The notes: generated from the sequence alone by a model not told the origin. A stretch of 39,303 nucleotides of DNA from DATMQA01 sp035566895 (GCA_035566895.1 DATMQA010000187.1:1-39303), one strand, 5' to 3'. Numbered from the stretch's first letter, positions 24,981-33,881 are shown. A program made the numbers and translations.

Positions 24981-25159
24981 GGCGCATCCGGACACTGCCC
25001 CCATTTTGTCCTCGGCGTGTAGCGTGGCCGTCTCGGCTGCGAGTTGAAGCGGCGTCTCGCCGCGCGGCGACCAGTGGTTTGGAGCGCAATGGGCACCGGG
25101 ACGGTGCCCAAACTCGCAGCCGAGACGGCTGCGCTACGGGGGCAGTGTCCGGATACGCC
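24981..25159. repeat. Large imperfect inverted repeat between glycosyltransferase and fkp-like genes
   Basis: Outer arms: 24981-25002 (GGCGCATCCGGACACTGCCC and following) and 25138-25159 as inverted partner. Inner arms: 25019-25045 and 25111-25137, sharing CCGTCTCGGCTGCGAGTT and its complement. A further palindrome, CGGCGTCTCGCCG, lies at about 25051-25063. It looks like a dispersed palindromic element of this genome type. No gene is supported in 24890-25295 otherwise. Confidence 0.75.
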
Positions 25160-25162
25160 CGG

Positions 25163-25233
25163 ATCGTCCTCTTCCTCGCTCGGTTGGACAATAAACGAGC
25201 GAGGAAGAGAAAGAGGAGGAGGAAGAGGACGAT
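25163..25233. repeat. Inverted repeat with expanded GAGGAA-rich arm
   Basis: ATCGTCCTCTTCCTCGCTCG (25163-25182) pairs with CGAGCGAGGAAGAG starting at 25195, with an extra AGGAGG-rich microsatellite before the closing GGACGAT. It sits 5' of the fkp-like start at 25296 and could affect its leader. Confidence 0.7.
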
Positions 25234-25295
25234 TATCGCCGTTCAAATCCGCCTCGACAGTCGCGGTCGTGTTTCTTCATCATCCCGCAAGATTC

Positions 25296-28265
25296 ATGGC
25301 CGCCACCGCCCCGATTCAATACCTGTTGACACTGCCGCCGCGCATGGCGGAGGCGTTTGAGTCGTTGGAAGGACGACGGCGGCCGGAATGGTTCGCGGGG
25401 TGCGATCCGGAAGGGCAGCCGCTAGGTTCCGGCGGCGGCACAGCTCATTTGTTGGCGGAAGCCTGGCGAGCGACCGCGCCGGATAAACCGTTCGATGAGT
25501 GGCTGCGCGCCAGCCGCAAGCTCATTCTCCATGCCGGGGGCCAGAGCCGGCGGCTGCCCGCCTACGCCCCGACCGGCAAGTTGCTCATGCCCATACCGGT
25601 TTTTCGCTGGGCGCGCGGGCAGCGTCTGGAGCAGTCCCTGCTGGATATGTCGTTGCCGGATTATGAACGCGTGCTGGCCCACGCCGGGCCCAATGCGGTC
25701 GCGCTGGTTACCAGCGGCGACGTGCTGCCGCGGTTCGCGCGCGAGCTGCCGCCGTTCCCGGAAGTCGATGTGCTGGGCCTGGGAATGTGGGTGGCGGCGG
25801 AGACGGCAAAAAACTTCGGCGTCTTTTTCTCACCGCGGAACCGGCCGACGGAGCTGGCGTTCTGCCTGCAAAAGCCGTCGGCGGCGAAGATTCGGGAATT
25901 GGCGGAGAACTATCTGTGGCTGGTGGATACGGGGATGTGGCTGTTGAGCGAACGGGCGGTGCGCGTGCTGATGGAACGATGCGGCTGGGACAAACGCCAG
26001 TTCACGGGCGGGGCGGCTGCGCGGTACGAACTGTATGCCCAGTTCGGGTTGGCCCTGGGCGAGGCGCCCATGGCGCAAGATGCCGCGGTCAGCGCATTGA
26101 CCTGCGCGGTGGCGCCGCTGCTGGACGCTCAGTTCTATCATTTCGGCACCAGCCAACAGATGATTGAGTCGGTTGTTGCTTTGCAAAACCTGATGCATGA
26201 CGGGTTCAAGACGGGGTTGACCGGAGCGCGCATGCAACCGGACCAGGTGACGCAAAACTCGCGCTTCGCCGTGGCGTTGCGCCGTGAGGAGAATCACACG
26301 CTCTGGGTCGAGAACAGCGTGGTGCCGGCGAGCTGGCACCTTGCTTGCGAACATGTCCTGACTGGTGTGCCGGAAAATGATTGGCGCCTGCGCCTCGAAC
26401 CGGGTGTTTGCCTGGATTTTGTGCCGGTGCTTCCGGAAGATGCAAAGATCGGCCGGCAGGAAGCGCCAGACACCGCCTCCAGGGGGGCTGAGCAAGGTGG
26501 GGCGAATCTGGTATGCGTTCGGGCGTATGGTTTCCGGGACAATTTTAGCGGGAAGCTGGGGGAGGGCTCGACCCTATGGCTGGGGCGGCCGGCCGGCGAA
26601 TGGTTTCGGTCGCGAGGTTTCACGCCGGAGGAATGCGGGATCGACCCGGCGGTGGATATTCAGTGGTGTCCACTGTTTCCAGTGCTGGCAGGCAGCGAGC
26701 TTGCGCCGGAATTCATCGAGTGGCTGTTTGCCGCGACACCTCGAAGTCAGCCGAATCTGGCGCGGCTCTGGCGTATTTCGCCCCGGCTATCGGCCCGGCA
26801 GATCGCGCAACGGGCCGACCTGCGGCGTTTGTTTGAGAGCCGCGCCCGGCTCCGGGAGTCCTGCCTGTTGCCCATGTTGAAGAACTTCCGGTGGAGTGTC
26901 TTTTTCCGGCTCGACCTGGAAGCCAGTGCGCGCGCCTTCGCCCGGCTCGACGACGGCCTGCCCGAATTGGTATTCGCGCCGCAGGACGACCCGATGCAAT
27001 CGGTCCACGACCAAATGTTTCGCTCGGCAGTGCGGCGGCATCGCCAGCAAGCCGACTGGCGCCAGTTCGAGGCGCGGGCCTTTGCCCAACTGCGCGAATT
27101 GATCGCGCGTGACGCGCAGCTTTCGCCGGCCCAACCGCGCCGGAACATCCTCGAAGACCAGATCGTTTGGGCGCGCAGCCCGGTCCGCCTGGACCTGGCG
27201 GGAGGGTGGACTGACACACCCCCGTATTGCATCGAGCATGGGGGCAAGGTGCTCAATTTGGCGGCGGACCTCAACGGCCAACCGCCGATCCAGGTCTTTG
27301 CCAAGCTTTCCGAGCGGCCCGAACTCGTCATGCGCTCGATTGACCTCGGGGTCGAGGAACGCGTCCGCAGCTACGCCGAGCTGGATACATTTGACCGGCC
27401 CGAAAGTCCGTTTGCGCTGGCGAAGGCGGCTTTTGCCCTGGCGGGATTTTTGCCGCGGTTCCAGGCGAACGGCCGTTTTGGCTCGCTCGAGGCCCAACTC
27501 AAGGATTTCGGCGGCGGGATCGAAGTTTCCTTGCTCTCGGCGGTGCCCAAAGGCTCCGGGCTGGGCACCAGCAGCATTTTGGCCGCAACGGTGCTGGCGG
27601 CGCTGGGAGATTTGTGCGGGCTGGATTGGGACCGCAACGTGCTCTTCACCCGCACGCTGGCGCTGGAGCAAATGCTGACCACCGGGGGCGGCTGGCAAGA
27701 CCAGGCCGGCGCCATTTTCCGGGGCGTCAAGCTGATCGAGACCGCGGCCGGCCTGGCACAAAAGCCGACGCTGCGCTGGTTGCCCCAGCAGTTGTTCGAG
27801 CACGAGTATGCCAACCGCTCGATCCTGCTCTACTACACCGGGGTGACTCGCCTGGCGAAGAATATTCTCGCCGAAATTGTGCGCGGAATCTTCCTCAATT
27901 CTCCGTCCCACCTGGGCATCATCGCCGACATCGCGGCCAATGCCGAACTGGCGGGGTCAGCGATTCAGAAATGCGACTATGAAATGCTCCTGGCTGCCAT
28001 CCGCAACAGTTGGAGCCTGAATCAGCGCCTGGACGCCGGCACCAATCCGCCGCCCGTTCAACAAATCCTGGCAAGCATCGGCGACTACCTGGCGGCGGCC
28101 AAATTACTGGGGGCCGGCGGCGGTGGTTACCTGTTGCTCTTCGCGAAGGATGAAACCGCGGCGACGCGCATCCGCAAAAGTCTCACTGATCGTCGGCCGA
28201 ATCCGCGCGCACGGTTTGTGGACTTCTCTCTTTCGGAAACGGGGCTCCAACTGACGCGGAGTTGA
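25296..28265 (+). CDS. fkp: Bifunctional L-fucokinase / L-fucose-1-phosphate guanylyltransferase
   Basis: 989 aa, close to the ~950 aa of Bacteroides Fkp, which converts L-fucose to fucose-1-phosphate and then GDP-L-fucose. I chose the ATG at 25296 (MAATAPIQYLL); the upstream reading is repeat-derived. The N-terminal guanylyltransferase half has HAGGQSRRLPAYAPTGK near 77-94. The C-terminal GHMP kinase half has SPVRLDLAGGWTDTPP near 627, PKGSGLGTSSI near 750, GGGWQDQAGA near 795 and LGAGGGGYLLLF near 937. The product GDP-fucose would feed the nearby glycosyltransferases, so the surface glycan may be fucosylated. A related heptose kinase/guanylyltransferase role is a less likely alternative. 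Confidence 0.88.
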   Translation: MAATAPIQYLLTLPPRMAEAFESLEGRRRPEWFAGCDPEGQPLGSGGGTAHLLAEAWRATAPDKPFDEWLRASRKLILHAGGQSRRLPAYAPTGKLLMPIPVFRWARGQRLEQSLLDMSLPDYERVLAHAGPNAVALVTSGDVLPRFARELPPFPEVDVLGLGMWVAAETAKNFGVFFSPRNRPTELAFCLQKPSAAKIRELAENYLWLVDTGMWLLSERAVRVLMERCGWDKRQFTGGAAARYELYAQFGLALGEAPMAQDAAVSALTCAVAPLLDAQFYHFGTSQQMIESVVALQNLMHDGFKTGLTGARMQPDQVTQNSRFAVALRREENHTLWVENSVVPASWHLACEHVLTGVPENDWRLRLEPGVCLDFVPVLPEDAKIGRQEAPDTASRGAEQGGANLVCVRAYGFRDNFSGKLGEGSTLWLGRPAGEWFRSRGFTPEECGIDPAVDIQWCPLFPVLAGSELAPEFIEWLFAATPRSQPNLARLWRISPRLSARQIAQRADLRRLFESRARLRESCLLPMLKNFRWSVFFRLDLEASARAFARLDDGLPELVFAPQDDPMQSVHDQMFRSAVRRHRQQADWRQFEARAFAQLRELIARDAQLSPAQPRRNILEDQIVWARSPVRLDLAGGWTDTPPYCIEHGGKVLNLAADLNGQPPIQVFAKLSERPELVMRSIDLGVEERVRSYAELDTFDRPESPFALAKAAFALAGFLPRFQANGRFGSLEAQLKDFGGGIEVSLLSAVPKGSGLGTSSILAATVLAALGDLCGLDWDRNVLFTRTLALEQMLTTGGGWQDQAGAIFRGVKLIETAAGLAQKPTLRWLPQQLFEHEYANRSILLYYTGVTRLAKNILAEIVRGIFLNSPSHLGIIADIAANAELAGSAIQKCDYEMLLAAIRNSWSLNQRLDAGTNPPPVQQILASIGDYLAAAKLLGAGGGGYLLLFAKDETAATRIRKSLTDRRPNPRARFVDFSLSETGLQLTRS

Positions 28266-28277
28266 GGGGGAGGTAGA

Positions 28278-28862
28278 TCAGGCCGCTGGCGGAGCCAGGG
28301 CGGGTTGAGATTGGCGCGTTTTGCGAAGAAGTTTTCTCCCGAGGAAGAACAAGCAACCCATCAGCAGCACGACGACCAGGAGGGGCGCCACCAGCGCCAG
28401 GACAGAGGTCGCGGCAGCGCCGGCCAGCTCTATGGTCGCAAAGATTGGATTGCCCAGACCACCGGTGAGGGCGGTGGAGGCGCCGCGCGCCAGAACGGTT
28501 GTCCCCTGGACCACTCCAGCCGCGCCGCCACCCGCAATCGCCGCCAGCGTCCATTTCAAAAGGGGACTCATATCGGAGACCATGGAAGCGGTAATCACCG
28601 TGCCGGCGACAATCGCGGCGGGCGTAGCGATGGTGTCCAAAAGATGGTCCACCCACGGGATATAGTAGCCGCCAATCTCGAGGCAGGTGGCGACCGAAAA
28701 GGTGACGAGCGCCGGATAGGAGCCAATCCAATCAAATCCAGGCGCAAGGGTGAGGTGCCCGGAAAGCGAGGCGATGCTCATGACCAACAGGGGAACAAAA
28801 ACCCTGAATCCGCAGGCCGCGCTCAGACCAATTCCGATGCAAATGCAAAGCACCGTTTCCAT
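28278..28862 (-). CDS. DUF4126-family membrane protein
   Basis: 194 aa with five or so hydrophobic segments, starting METVLCICIGIGLSAACGFR. FRVFVPLLVMSI, DHLLDTIATPAAIVAGT and a glycine/alanine-rich TALTGGLGNPIFATIEL match DUF4126, a membrane family of unknown function. The basic C-terminal tail (LGRKLLRKTRQ) should be cytoplasmic. It converges on the fkp-like gene (13 nt between ends) and is not obviously in an operon with the PEBP gene. Confidence 0.8.
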   Translation of the reverse strand: METVLCICIGIGLSAACGFRVFVPLLVMSIASLSGHLTLAPGFDWIGSYPALVTFSVATCLEIGGYYIPWVDHLLDTIATPAAIVAGTVITASMVSDMSPLLKWTLAAIAGGGAAGVVQGTTVLARGASTALTGGLGNPIFATIELAGAAATSVLALVAPLLVVVLLMGCLFFLGRKLLRKTRQSQPALAPPAA

Positions 28863-28953
28863 ATTTCTTTCGTTCGTACTGACAGTTCGCCCGGTTTCCC
28901 CATTCTACCCATCCAACTATTTAACCCGGCTGGCGTTCTAAAGTTTCAACTTC

Positions 28954-29517
28954 TCAACGTTTAAACGTTCCCATCAATTGTCCCTGCGCCAGGATATGTT
29001 TTTCCATCGCGCGCTCCACCTCCTTTTTGCCGGTGCCAGGCTTAAGCTCCAGCAGGGCATCAAGGGCATAGAGCTTGAAGAAATAGCGATGGGGCTTGCC
29101 GGGGGGCGGACAGGGCCCGCCATAGCCGAGGCGTTTGAAATCATTCAGGCCCTGTTTGGCGCCGCCGGGGATGTATTGGGTTTTGGGCAAGCCCTCAGGC
29201 AACTCGCTGACCGTAGCGGGCAGGTCGAAAAGCACCCAATGGACCCACGTGCCGACCGGGGCGTCCGGGTCGTCGGCGATCAGCACCAGGCATTTGGCTT
29301 GCGCCGGCACATCGCTCCACTTGAGGGGTGGCGAGAGGTCCTTGCCCTCGCAGGTGTATTTGGCGGGGATGGGGGCGCCTTCGGTGAAAGCGGTGCTGGT
29401 CAGTTGCATATGCGGGTTTTGGTCGGCCGCGGGGGAGCGGGTTGCCGACAGACCCAGGGCCAAATAAAGGACTGCAGCGGCCCCAAACCTGCCGAAACAC
29501 GCTCCGGACGCGCTCAT
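28954..29517 (-). CDS. YbhB/YbcL-type PEBP (Raf kinase inhibitor-like) protein with signal peptide
   Basis: 187 aa. An N-terminal signal peptide (hydrophobic FGAAAVLYLALGLSATRSPA) precedes a PEBP fold: IPAKYTCEGKDLSPPLKWSD, LIADDPDAPVGTWVHWVLFD, GKPHRYFFKLYALD. These are the anion-pocket motifs of the bacterial YbhB/YbcL family. Biochemical role in bacteria is poorly defined. The stop codon abuts a short heptamer-like tract (about 28945-28970), as at other gene ends here. Confidence 0.88.
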   Translation of the reverse strand: MSASGACFGRFGAAAVLYLALGLSATRSPAADQNPHMQLTSTAFTEGAPIPAKYTCEGKDLSPPLKWSDVPAQAKCLVLIADDPDAPVGTWVHWVLFDLPATVSELPEGLPKTQYIPGGAKQGLNDFKRLGYGGPCPPPGKPHRYFFKLYALDALLELKPGTGKKEVERAMEKHILAQGQLMGTFKR

Positions 29518-29652
29518 GGCGCATTCTACTACACCCGTGCTCAGCCAACAACCCGGAACGTGTAAAACCTCCGAGTTGGGAATGTGCCGTTATGGAGGCG
29601 GGCTTTGAGCCGCCAGAGCGAGCGTTTTCCAGCGGCTCCGCAAAGGCGAGCC

Positions 29653-29684
29653 TTGACGAAGGCGCAGAAAGGGGCAAGTATAGT
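29653..29684 (+). promoter_or_regulatory. Candidate ssrA promoter
   Basis: TTGACG at 29653-29658 and TATAGT at 29679-29684 precede the tmRNA 5' end by a few nt. The 20-nt spacing is longer than the usual 17, so the -35 assignment is uncertain; the -10 is the better half. Confidence 0.4.
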
Positions 29685-29697
29685 GGTGGGTGCATCT

Positions 29698-30053
29698 GGG
29701 GGCGTACTGGTTTCGACCTGGGAAATGCGCCAGAGGCGGCATGCCGAGGATGGTTCGTGGGCCTCGTAAATCATCGGACCAAAAAATAACTGCTAACGAA
29801 GAATTAGCTCTCGCGGCCTAATGTGCCGCGACGTTCGCCGGTGGACACCTGCTACGCCGGATGAACGCCACAGCAGGTTAGGTCGAGGGCGGCGCCTGCG
29901 CGTCTTTCGGCTGAATTCTTACCCTGCGGGCTAGGCTGGGCGGCTCGGTGTCAGGCCGTTATCGTCCGGTAGAAAACTCGCTCCTGACTAAGCATGTAGT
30001 CGCGGCTGGTAAATTTGTCAGGGACGCGGGTTCAACTCCCGCCGCCTCCACCA
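29698..30053 (+). ncRNA. ssrA: Transfer-messenger RNA (one-piece)
   Basis: 356 nt, one-piece tmRNA that rescues stalled ribosomes. GGGGGCG at the 5' end pairs with CGCCTCC before the terminal ACCA at 30050-30053, forming the acceptor stem. The 5' part continues TACTGGTTTCGACCTGG, a hallmark of tmRNA, and the 3' part has the T-arm GACGCGGGTTCAACTCCCG. The tag ORF begins at GCT 29792 and ends at TAA 29819-29821, encoding ANEELALAA, which fits the usual ALAA end recognised by proteases. Confidence 0.96.
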
Positions 30054-30318
30054 TTCTGAATTTCGGTTGGAAACGTCGCTCATGCTCTATTGAACGGCGT
30101 GGCGCGCTGGCAGCAAGTGACAATGGACAAATTTTAATGCGCGGCGTGACTTTGGCCTACGACCTTCAAACCTCGAACACCCGGACATAAATCGGCTCGG
30201 CCTTCGCCGGTCATCAGTCTCTCACCGCCCGTTAAGTTAGGAACAGACCCCGAATCCTCGATAATTGGCCTTAACCGTGGCAAATATTTTTCGAGCACGG
30301 CCAAAGCCTCAAAAACAA
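30054..30318. other. Downstream of ssrA, no gene supported
   Basis: 265 nt after the tmRNA 3' end. No ORF, tRNA or convincing terminator is visible. The 3' end of ssrA is a frequent island integration site, but I found no repeat of its last ~20 nt further along the window. Confidence 0.5.
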
Positions 30319-30594
30319 ATGCCGTTTCGAAGCGACCGCGTCGGGGCAGCCCTGCGCCGGAGCAACAGGGGTTACGTAAACGGGCTCGCGAAGTTTCGAG
30401 GCGTCTGGTTTTTGTCGGGAAAAGAGGCTGTGAAGCGGGGCATTCTGGAGGGGGCCACGAAAAAAGCGTTCCCCTGGCTCTACGAGAAGTCAGGCGCAGG
30501 GCAGCACGAGACACCAACGCCCGAACCTCCCGCCGCGCCACCGCTTACCGCGAGCCCGCTGGTGCCGGCTCCTGTCCCCGACTGGGAGATTTAG
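30319..30594 (+). CDS. Hypothetical protein with Pro-rich tail
   Basis: 91 aa from the ATG at 30319; an upstream TTG (30265) and GTG (30277) in frame are possible. The N-terminal half is basic (FRSDRVGAALRRSNRGYVNG, FRGVWFLSGKEAVKRG) and the last 30 residues are rich in Pro and Ala. It does not match a family I recognise. Codon use is unremarkable, and there is no partner gene on the same strand nearby. Real existence is uncertain. Confidence 0.4.
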   Translation: MPFRSDRVGAALRRSNRGYVNGLAKFRGVWFLSGKEAVKRGILEGATKKAFPWLYEKSGAGQHETPTPEPPAAPPLTASPLVPAPVPDWEI

Positions 30595-30842
30595 AGCCCG
30601 GGCCAAGTGCCAGCGGCGGCTCAAACTTGATTTCTCCCCTGGATCTTTCAACCAAGCCCTCTGCCACCCCCGGCAGCGCGTTTCAGTCCGCTGCCGCCCC
30701 GTCCGGTGGTCCAGGGACTGGCGGCTCGTCTGGACCGAGCCGGCGCAGGAAGGGCGGGCGGGTTTCTGAGAGTCGGCGACCTCGGCTTGATCGCCGTGCC
30801 GTCGGTCAATAGTGTTAGCTGCCGGCTCTCCGCCTACACGAG

Positions 30843-31160
30843 TCAATGCCCCTGCGCCAATAGCCCTTGCCACACGTAAGATACAACAACTACCAAAGCC
30901 GCCAAAACCACGACCAGGATTAAGACCAACATCGGTCCCCCGCTCTTGGCCGGTCGTAAAGCGGGAGGAAGGACCGCCCCCCTCATTGGATCGGCTTCTG
31001 GCGGTTCGTAGTTTTGAAACGGTTCCCCACAAACATCGCATTTGGGCTGCGCGTCACACCCGAGATGGACAAAGGTTTGGCAATGGGCGCAGAGCTTGCC
31101 CTCGTTGGAAAATACTATTTTGCGCTGACAAACCTTGCACGTGTTACCCGCGATCTGCAT
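30843..31160 (-). CDS. Small zinc-ribbon/RING-like membrane protein
   Basis: 105 aa, ATG at 31160 with a GGGGAGGGAG-type ribosome site upstream. The N-terminal 50 residues contain four Cys pairs (CKVC, CAHC, a Cys/His pair near HLGC, CDVC), a zinc-ribbon or RING-like arrangement. A proline-rich linker and a single strong membrane segment (MLVLILVVVLAALVVVVSYVW, about 80-97) follow. Function unknown. A two-membrane-segment protein lies upstream on the same strand with a ~100-nt gap. Confidence 0.65.
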   Translation of the reverse strand: MQIAGNTCKVCQRKIVFSNEGKLCAHCQTFVHLGCDAQPKCDVCGEPFQNYEPPEADPMRGAVLPPALRPAKSGGPMLVLILVVVLAALVVVVSYVWQGLLAQGH

Positions 31161-31261
31161 AAGCCGCTTTTTACTCCCTCCCCTGGCCGTCGCCGGGGTG
31201 GCCCTCAACGGGCTTGGCAACCGGCTCGGCCTTCTCTCGAAAGGCAAATCCCAGGCTCCCG

Positions 31262-31558
31262 TTAGCGCGCGCTTTCCACCGCGACATAAAGCGCAATCAG
31301 CCCTCCGATACAGCTTAAAACAGCAACGTTCATGTCCGTTGCTGTTGGCGTCCCTGTGCTCCATAGCACGATCATTTTCTCACAGGTGATCTTGAGCAAA
31401 ATCCCGGCTAGAATTGTGGCTATGATCGCGACCCTCCGCGAGCGTTTCAATTTAGTCTCTCTCTGAGTTTTCACTGCAATCTTACTTCCCAAAAGTCTCC
31501 TGACCCAGACCAAGGTTTCTTGGCCCAGTTTCACTGCCGGCATACCTATGCAAGACAT
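31262..31558 (-). CDS. Small protein with two membrane segments
   Basis: About 98 aa from the ATG at 31558 (MSCIGMPAVKL); the upstream in-frame start at 31615 is also possible. Hydrophobic segments VAIIATILAGILLKI and AVLSCIGGLIALYVAV flank a short loop, with a basic N-terminal part (KTQRETKLKRSRR) on the cytoplasmic side. No family recognised; same strand as the zinc-ribbon membrane protein downstream, possibly one transcript. Confidence 0.5.
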   Translation of the reverse strand: MSCIGMPAVKLGQETLVWVRRLLGSKIAVKTQRETKLKRSRRVAIIATILAGILLKITCEKMIVLWSTGTPTATDMNVAVLSCIGGLIALYVAVESAR

Positions 31559-31615
31559 GTGCCAAGCGACCCGTTCAGTCGCCCCAAGGGGTTTTCTAGC
31601 AGATCCTGGGGTCAT

Positions 31616-32100
31616 TACGGATGAATGTGAATGACAATTCTATTTGTTGCTACTGGGACCTTCCTTGGCCAGGGCTGGAGGTTCCCCCGGGGGCATGATC
31701 TGGGCGGAAAAACTCAACGGCAAGCTCCGGCACGCAAATGGCACGCAATGACTCCCGAGTCCCTGGCGCGGACTGCGGCGGCTTTTGACCGGGACGGCGG
31801 GAAAAGGACGGAGAAAGCGAAGCAGCGGGCAAAGCTCTGACGGCACCTACCGGCACCTCCTCCGACCGCCGCCCCGATCCATAGGCGGCGCTCCCCTGCC
31901 AAACACGCTGGCCAATGGCGTCCCTGCGCGGTGTCTCGAAGTCTGAACAGCGGAGGGGGATCGGGCTCCGAGCCCCACGCTTCTTAGCCTCCGGCCCAAA
32001 AGTTCTAAGGTCTTTTCGGAAGATCTTTACCGCTTTTTAAGCCAGAGACGAGGCTAAACTCCTACCAGACGCATTCTGTGCCAGGTGTTAACGGTAAGGC
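31616..32100. other. 485 nt with no supported gene
   Basis: A 69-aa plus-strand reading at 31631-31840 has no start context or recognisable family. A short decamer repeat (CGGCACCTAC, CGGCACCTCC) lies at about 31842-31861. Confidence 0.4.
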
Positions 32101-32505
32101 GTGAAACGTGGTCAGTTGGACATTCTGCTGGTGGAAGACGACGAGAATGGCGTTTTCTTTGTGCAAGAGGCTATTAGGAACGGCGGCGCAGGTCATGCCG
32201 TTCACGCTGTCCGCGACGGCGAGGAGGCAATCCGCTATCTGCGGGGCGAACAAGAGTATGCCGACCGGCAGAAATTCCCCTTGCCGAACATAATCATGAC
32301 CAATTTTAAAATGCCGGCTATGAGCGGCCTCGAATTACTCCGCTGGTTGCGCACTCACCTTGAGTGCTCGATTAATCCCACCATCGTGTATAGCGGTTCG
32401 GCGAAGCGGGTGTGCGGAAGGCTTAGCGCCTGGGGGCAACCAGCCTGAACGAAAAGATCACGCCAGCAGAAAAATCCTCAGGGGGAAAACGCTACTGCCG
32501 CGCAG
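32101..32505 (+). pseudogene. Decayed CheY-like response regulator (Rcp1-like)
   Basis: GTG at 32101 reads LDILLVEDDENGVFFVQEA, YLRGEQEYADRQKFPLPN and KMPAMSGLELLRWLRTH, like the intact neighbours. The phospho-acceptor Asp is Asn (IMTNFKMP). After VYSGSA a frameshift near 32400 leaves the frame; the shifted frame continues GVRKA, hits a TAG where Tyr is expected, then reads RLGATSLNEK, matching the (R)LGANS(Y)L.KP end of the family. It is therefore inactivated in three ways: lost acceptor, frameshift and stop. Confidence 0.75.
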
Positions 32506-32640
32506 AAGGCAAGCCGGCCCTTTGGACTCCTAACCGGCGCTTTGCACCCTCACGCCGATTTCATGCGCTGCTAAGAACCTGGGGCGGGGAGTTTTCGCGC
32601 GGCTCCGGTTGAAAATTTTCAAATGCGAGACTCTATTTGC

Positions 32641-33075
32641 ATGTCCTTAAAGCCGGTCCTGGCGGCGGAAGACGACGAGAACGACGTGATAATTTTGCAA
32701 CGTCTGTTCTCGCGATGCCGCATAAAAAATCCCCTCATTGTGGTGAGCGACGGCGAAGACGCAATCGCTTACCTTAACGGCGAAGGCGTTTATGCGGACA
32801 AGCGGTATCCGCTCCCCGCCATGCTTTTGCTCGACCTGCGGATGAGACGCAAGGGTGGCTTCGAAGTCCTTGATTGGTTAGGCACAAAAACCAAACCTGC
32901 ATTTCCAGTGGTTATTTTGACGGGGTTTACTGATCTAAGCCGGATGAAGGAGGCTTACCTCAAAGGCGCGCATTGCCTTTTGCTTAAACCTGTGGCTCAA
33001 ACCGATTTCCTGTCCTTCATGGCGCAGTTCCAGGAGATCGAGATTGAAAGTCAATCGACTGCATCCGCCGCTTAA
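32641..33075 (+). CDS. CheY-like single-domain response regulator (Rcp1-like)
   Basis: 144 aa, ATG at 32641 (the in-frame ATG at 32623 gives six extra residues). Receiver marks are acidic AEDDEND near 9-15, phospho-acceptor D65 in LLLDLRM, conserved T94 in VVILTG and K116 in LLLKPV. YLNGEGVYADKRYPLP is the insert typical of Rcp1/cyanobacterial-type receivers. No output domain, so it acts on a partner protein or as a phosphate sink. A cognate kinase is not in this region; the PAS kinase at 4949-6967 is a distant candidate. Confidence 0.88.
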   Translation: MSLKPVLAAEDDENDVIILQRLFSRCRIKNPLIVVSDGEDAIAYLNGEGVYADKRYPLPAMLLLDLRMRRKGGFEVLDWLGTKTKPAFPVVILTGFTDLSRMKEAYLKGAHCLLLKPVAQTDFLSFMAQFQEIEIESQSTASAA

Positions 33076-33321
33076 TTTCACGGGCTTCGCGTCGCCCTGG
33101 TGCCGGGGTCCAGTGCGCCAACGTGCCGGTGCCAGGTGAAGGTGAAACGCGCACGGACAGCCCCGTCGAATTCTCTAGTCCGATCCAGCCTCTGCCTCTC
33201 CCCGTAAACCCCTGGGAGCGTTTCCAGCCCTCCCCCGGATTGTGCCTTCTGCTAATCGACGCGAGCTTGCTTGGTCTCTGCAATGGAGACCAGAGGGGTA
33301 TCGACCTCGTGCCCTTCATCT
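33076..33321. other. Non-coding stretch before a strong terminator
   Basis: About 250 nt after the receiver gene with no ORF support. A small hairpin (TGGTCTC 33272-33278 with GAGACCA 33286-33292) precedes the terminator at 33322-33356. It could be a 3' UTR or a small RNA. Confidence 0.4.
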
Positions 33322-33356
33322 GGCGCAGCCTCCTCCTGAGGGCTGCGCCTTTTCTT
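33322..33356 (+). terminator. Rho-independent terminator
   Basis: GGCGCAGCC (33322-33330) pairs perfectly with GGCTGCGCC (33341-33349) and is followed by TTTTCTT. It lies 250 nt after the receiver stop on the same strand, farther than usual. Confidence 0.75.
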
Positions 33357-33536
33357 TAGTCGGAAGGATTGTCTAAAATTAGGGTTGATTTCTAGGGGCG
33401 CATGCGGGTCCCTTATGAACATGGGCAAAGGTCATCGGATCATTGAGCGCACAAGCAAGGTGCAGGCGGGCATAACTACCCTTTTGGTTTAAACCTCTGT
33501 GTCGAACCCTAGCAATTCATCGCGTCGGTCTTAGTT

Positions 33537-33881
33537 GTGGACGACGATCCTTGGGTCTCTGACTCTTTGAAGAGGGTCCTCACCTTTGGCGGGCATACGG
33601 TTGAGGCCGCTCCAGGTGCAGAGGAGGCGCTGGCCCTGTTTGAGCCGGGGAAGTTTGATCTGGTCATTGCCGATTACAAAATGCCCGGAATGCAGGGCGA
33701 CGAGCTTGCAGCATTGCTCAAGGCGCGCGCTCCAGATCAAAAAATCATCATCCTAACCGGCCATGTCGAAGAGCTTCGGTCCCAGGATAAACCTCTGGCG
33801 GCAGACCTGGTGATCGGTAAGCCCTTCGCCCTGCGGGAATTTCTCGAAGCGATCAATAAGCTCTTGAACCGTGCGGACTGA
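33537..33881 (+). CDS. CheY-like receiver with an unusual start
   Basis: 114 aa from GTG at 33537: VDDDP acidic pocket, D46 in VIADYKMPGM, T74 in IILTG, K95 in VIGKP. The first beta strand is cut short: upstream in-frame codons read IASVLVV, completing the usual LVVDDDP strand, but there is no ATG, GTG or TTG before a TAG at 33510-33512. The true start may be a rare ATC at 33519, or the gene is a truncated copy. It is a different subgroup from the Rcp1-like neighbours and lacks their YAD insert. Confidence 0.75.
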   Translation: MDDDPWVSDSLKRVLTFGGHTVEAAPGAEEALALFEPGKFDLVIADYKMPGMQGDELAALLKARAPDQKIIILTGHVEELRSQDKPLAADLVIGKPFALREFLEAINKLLNRAD

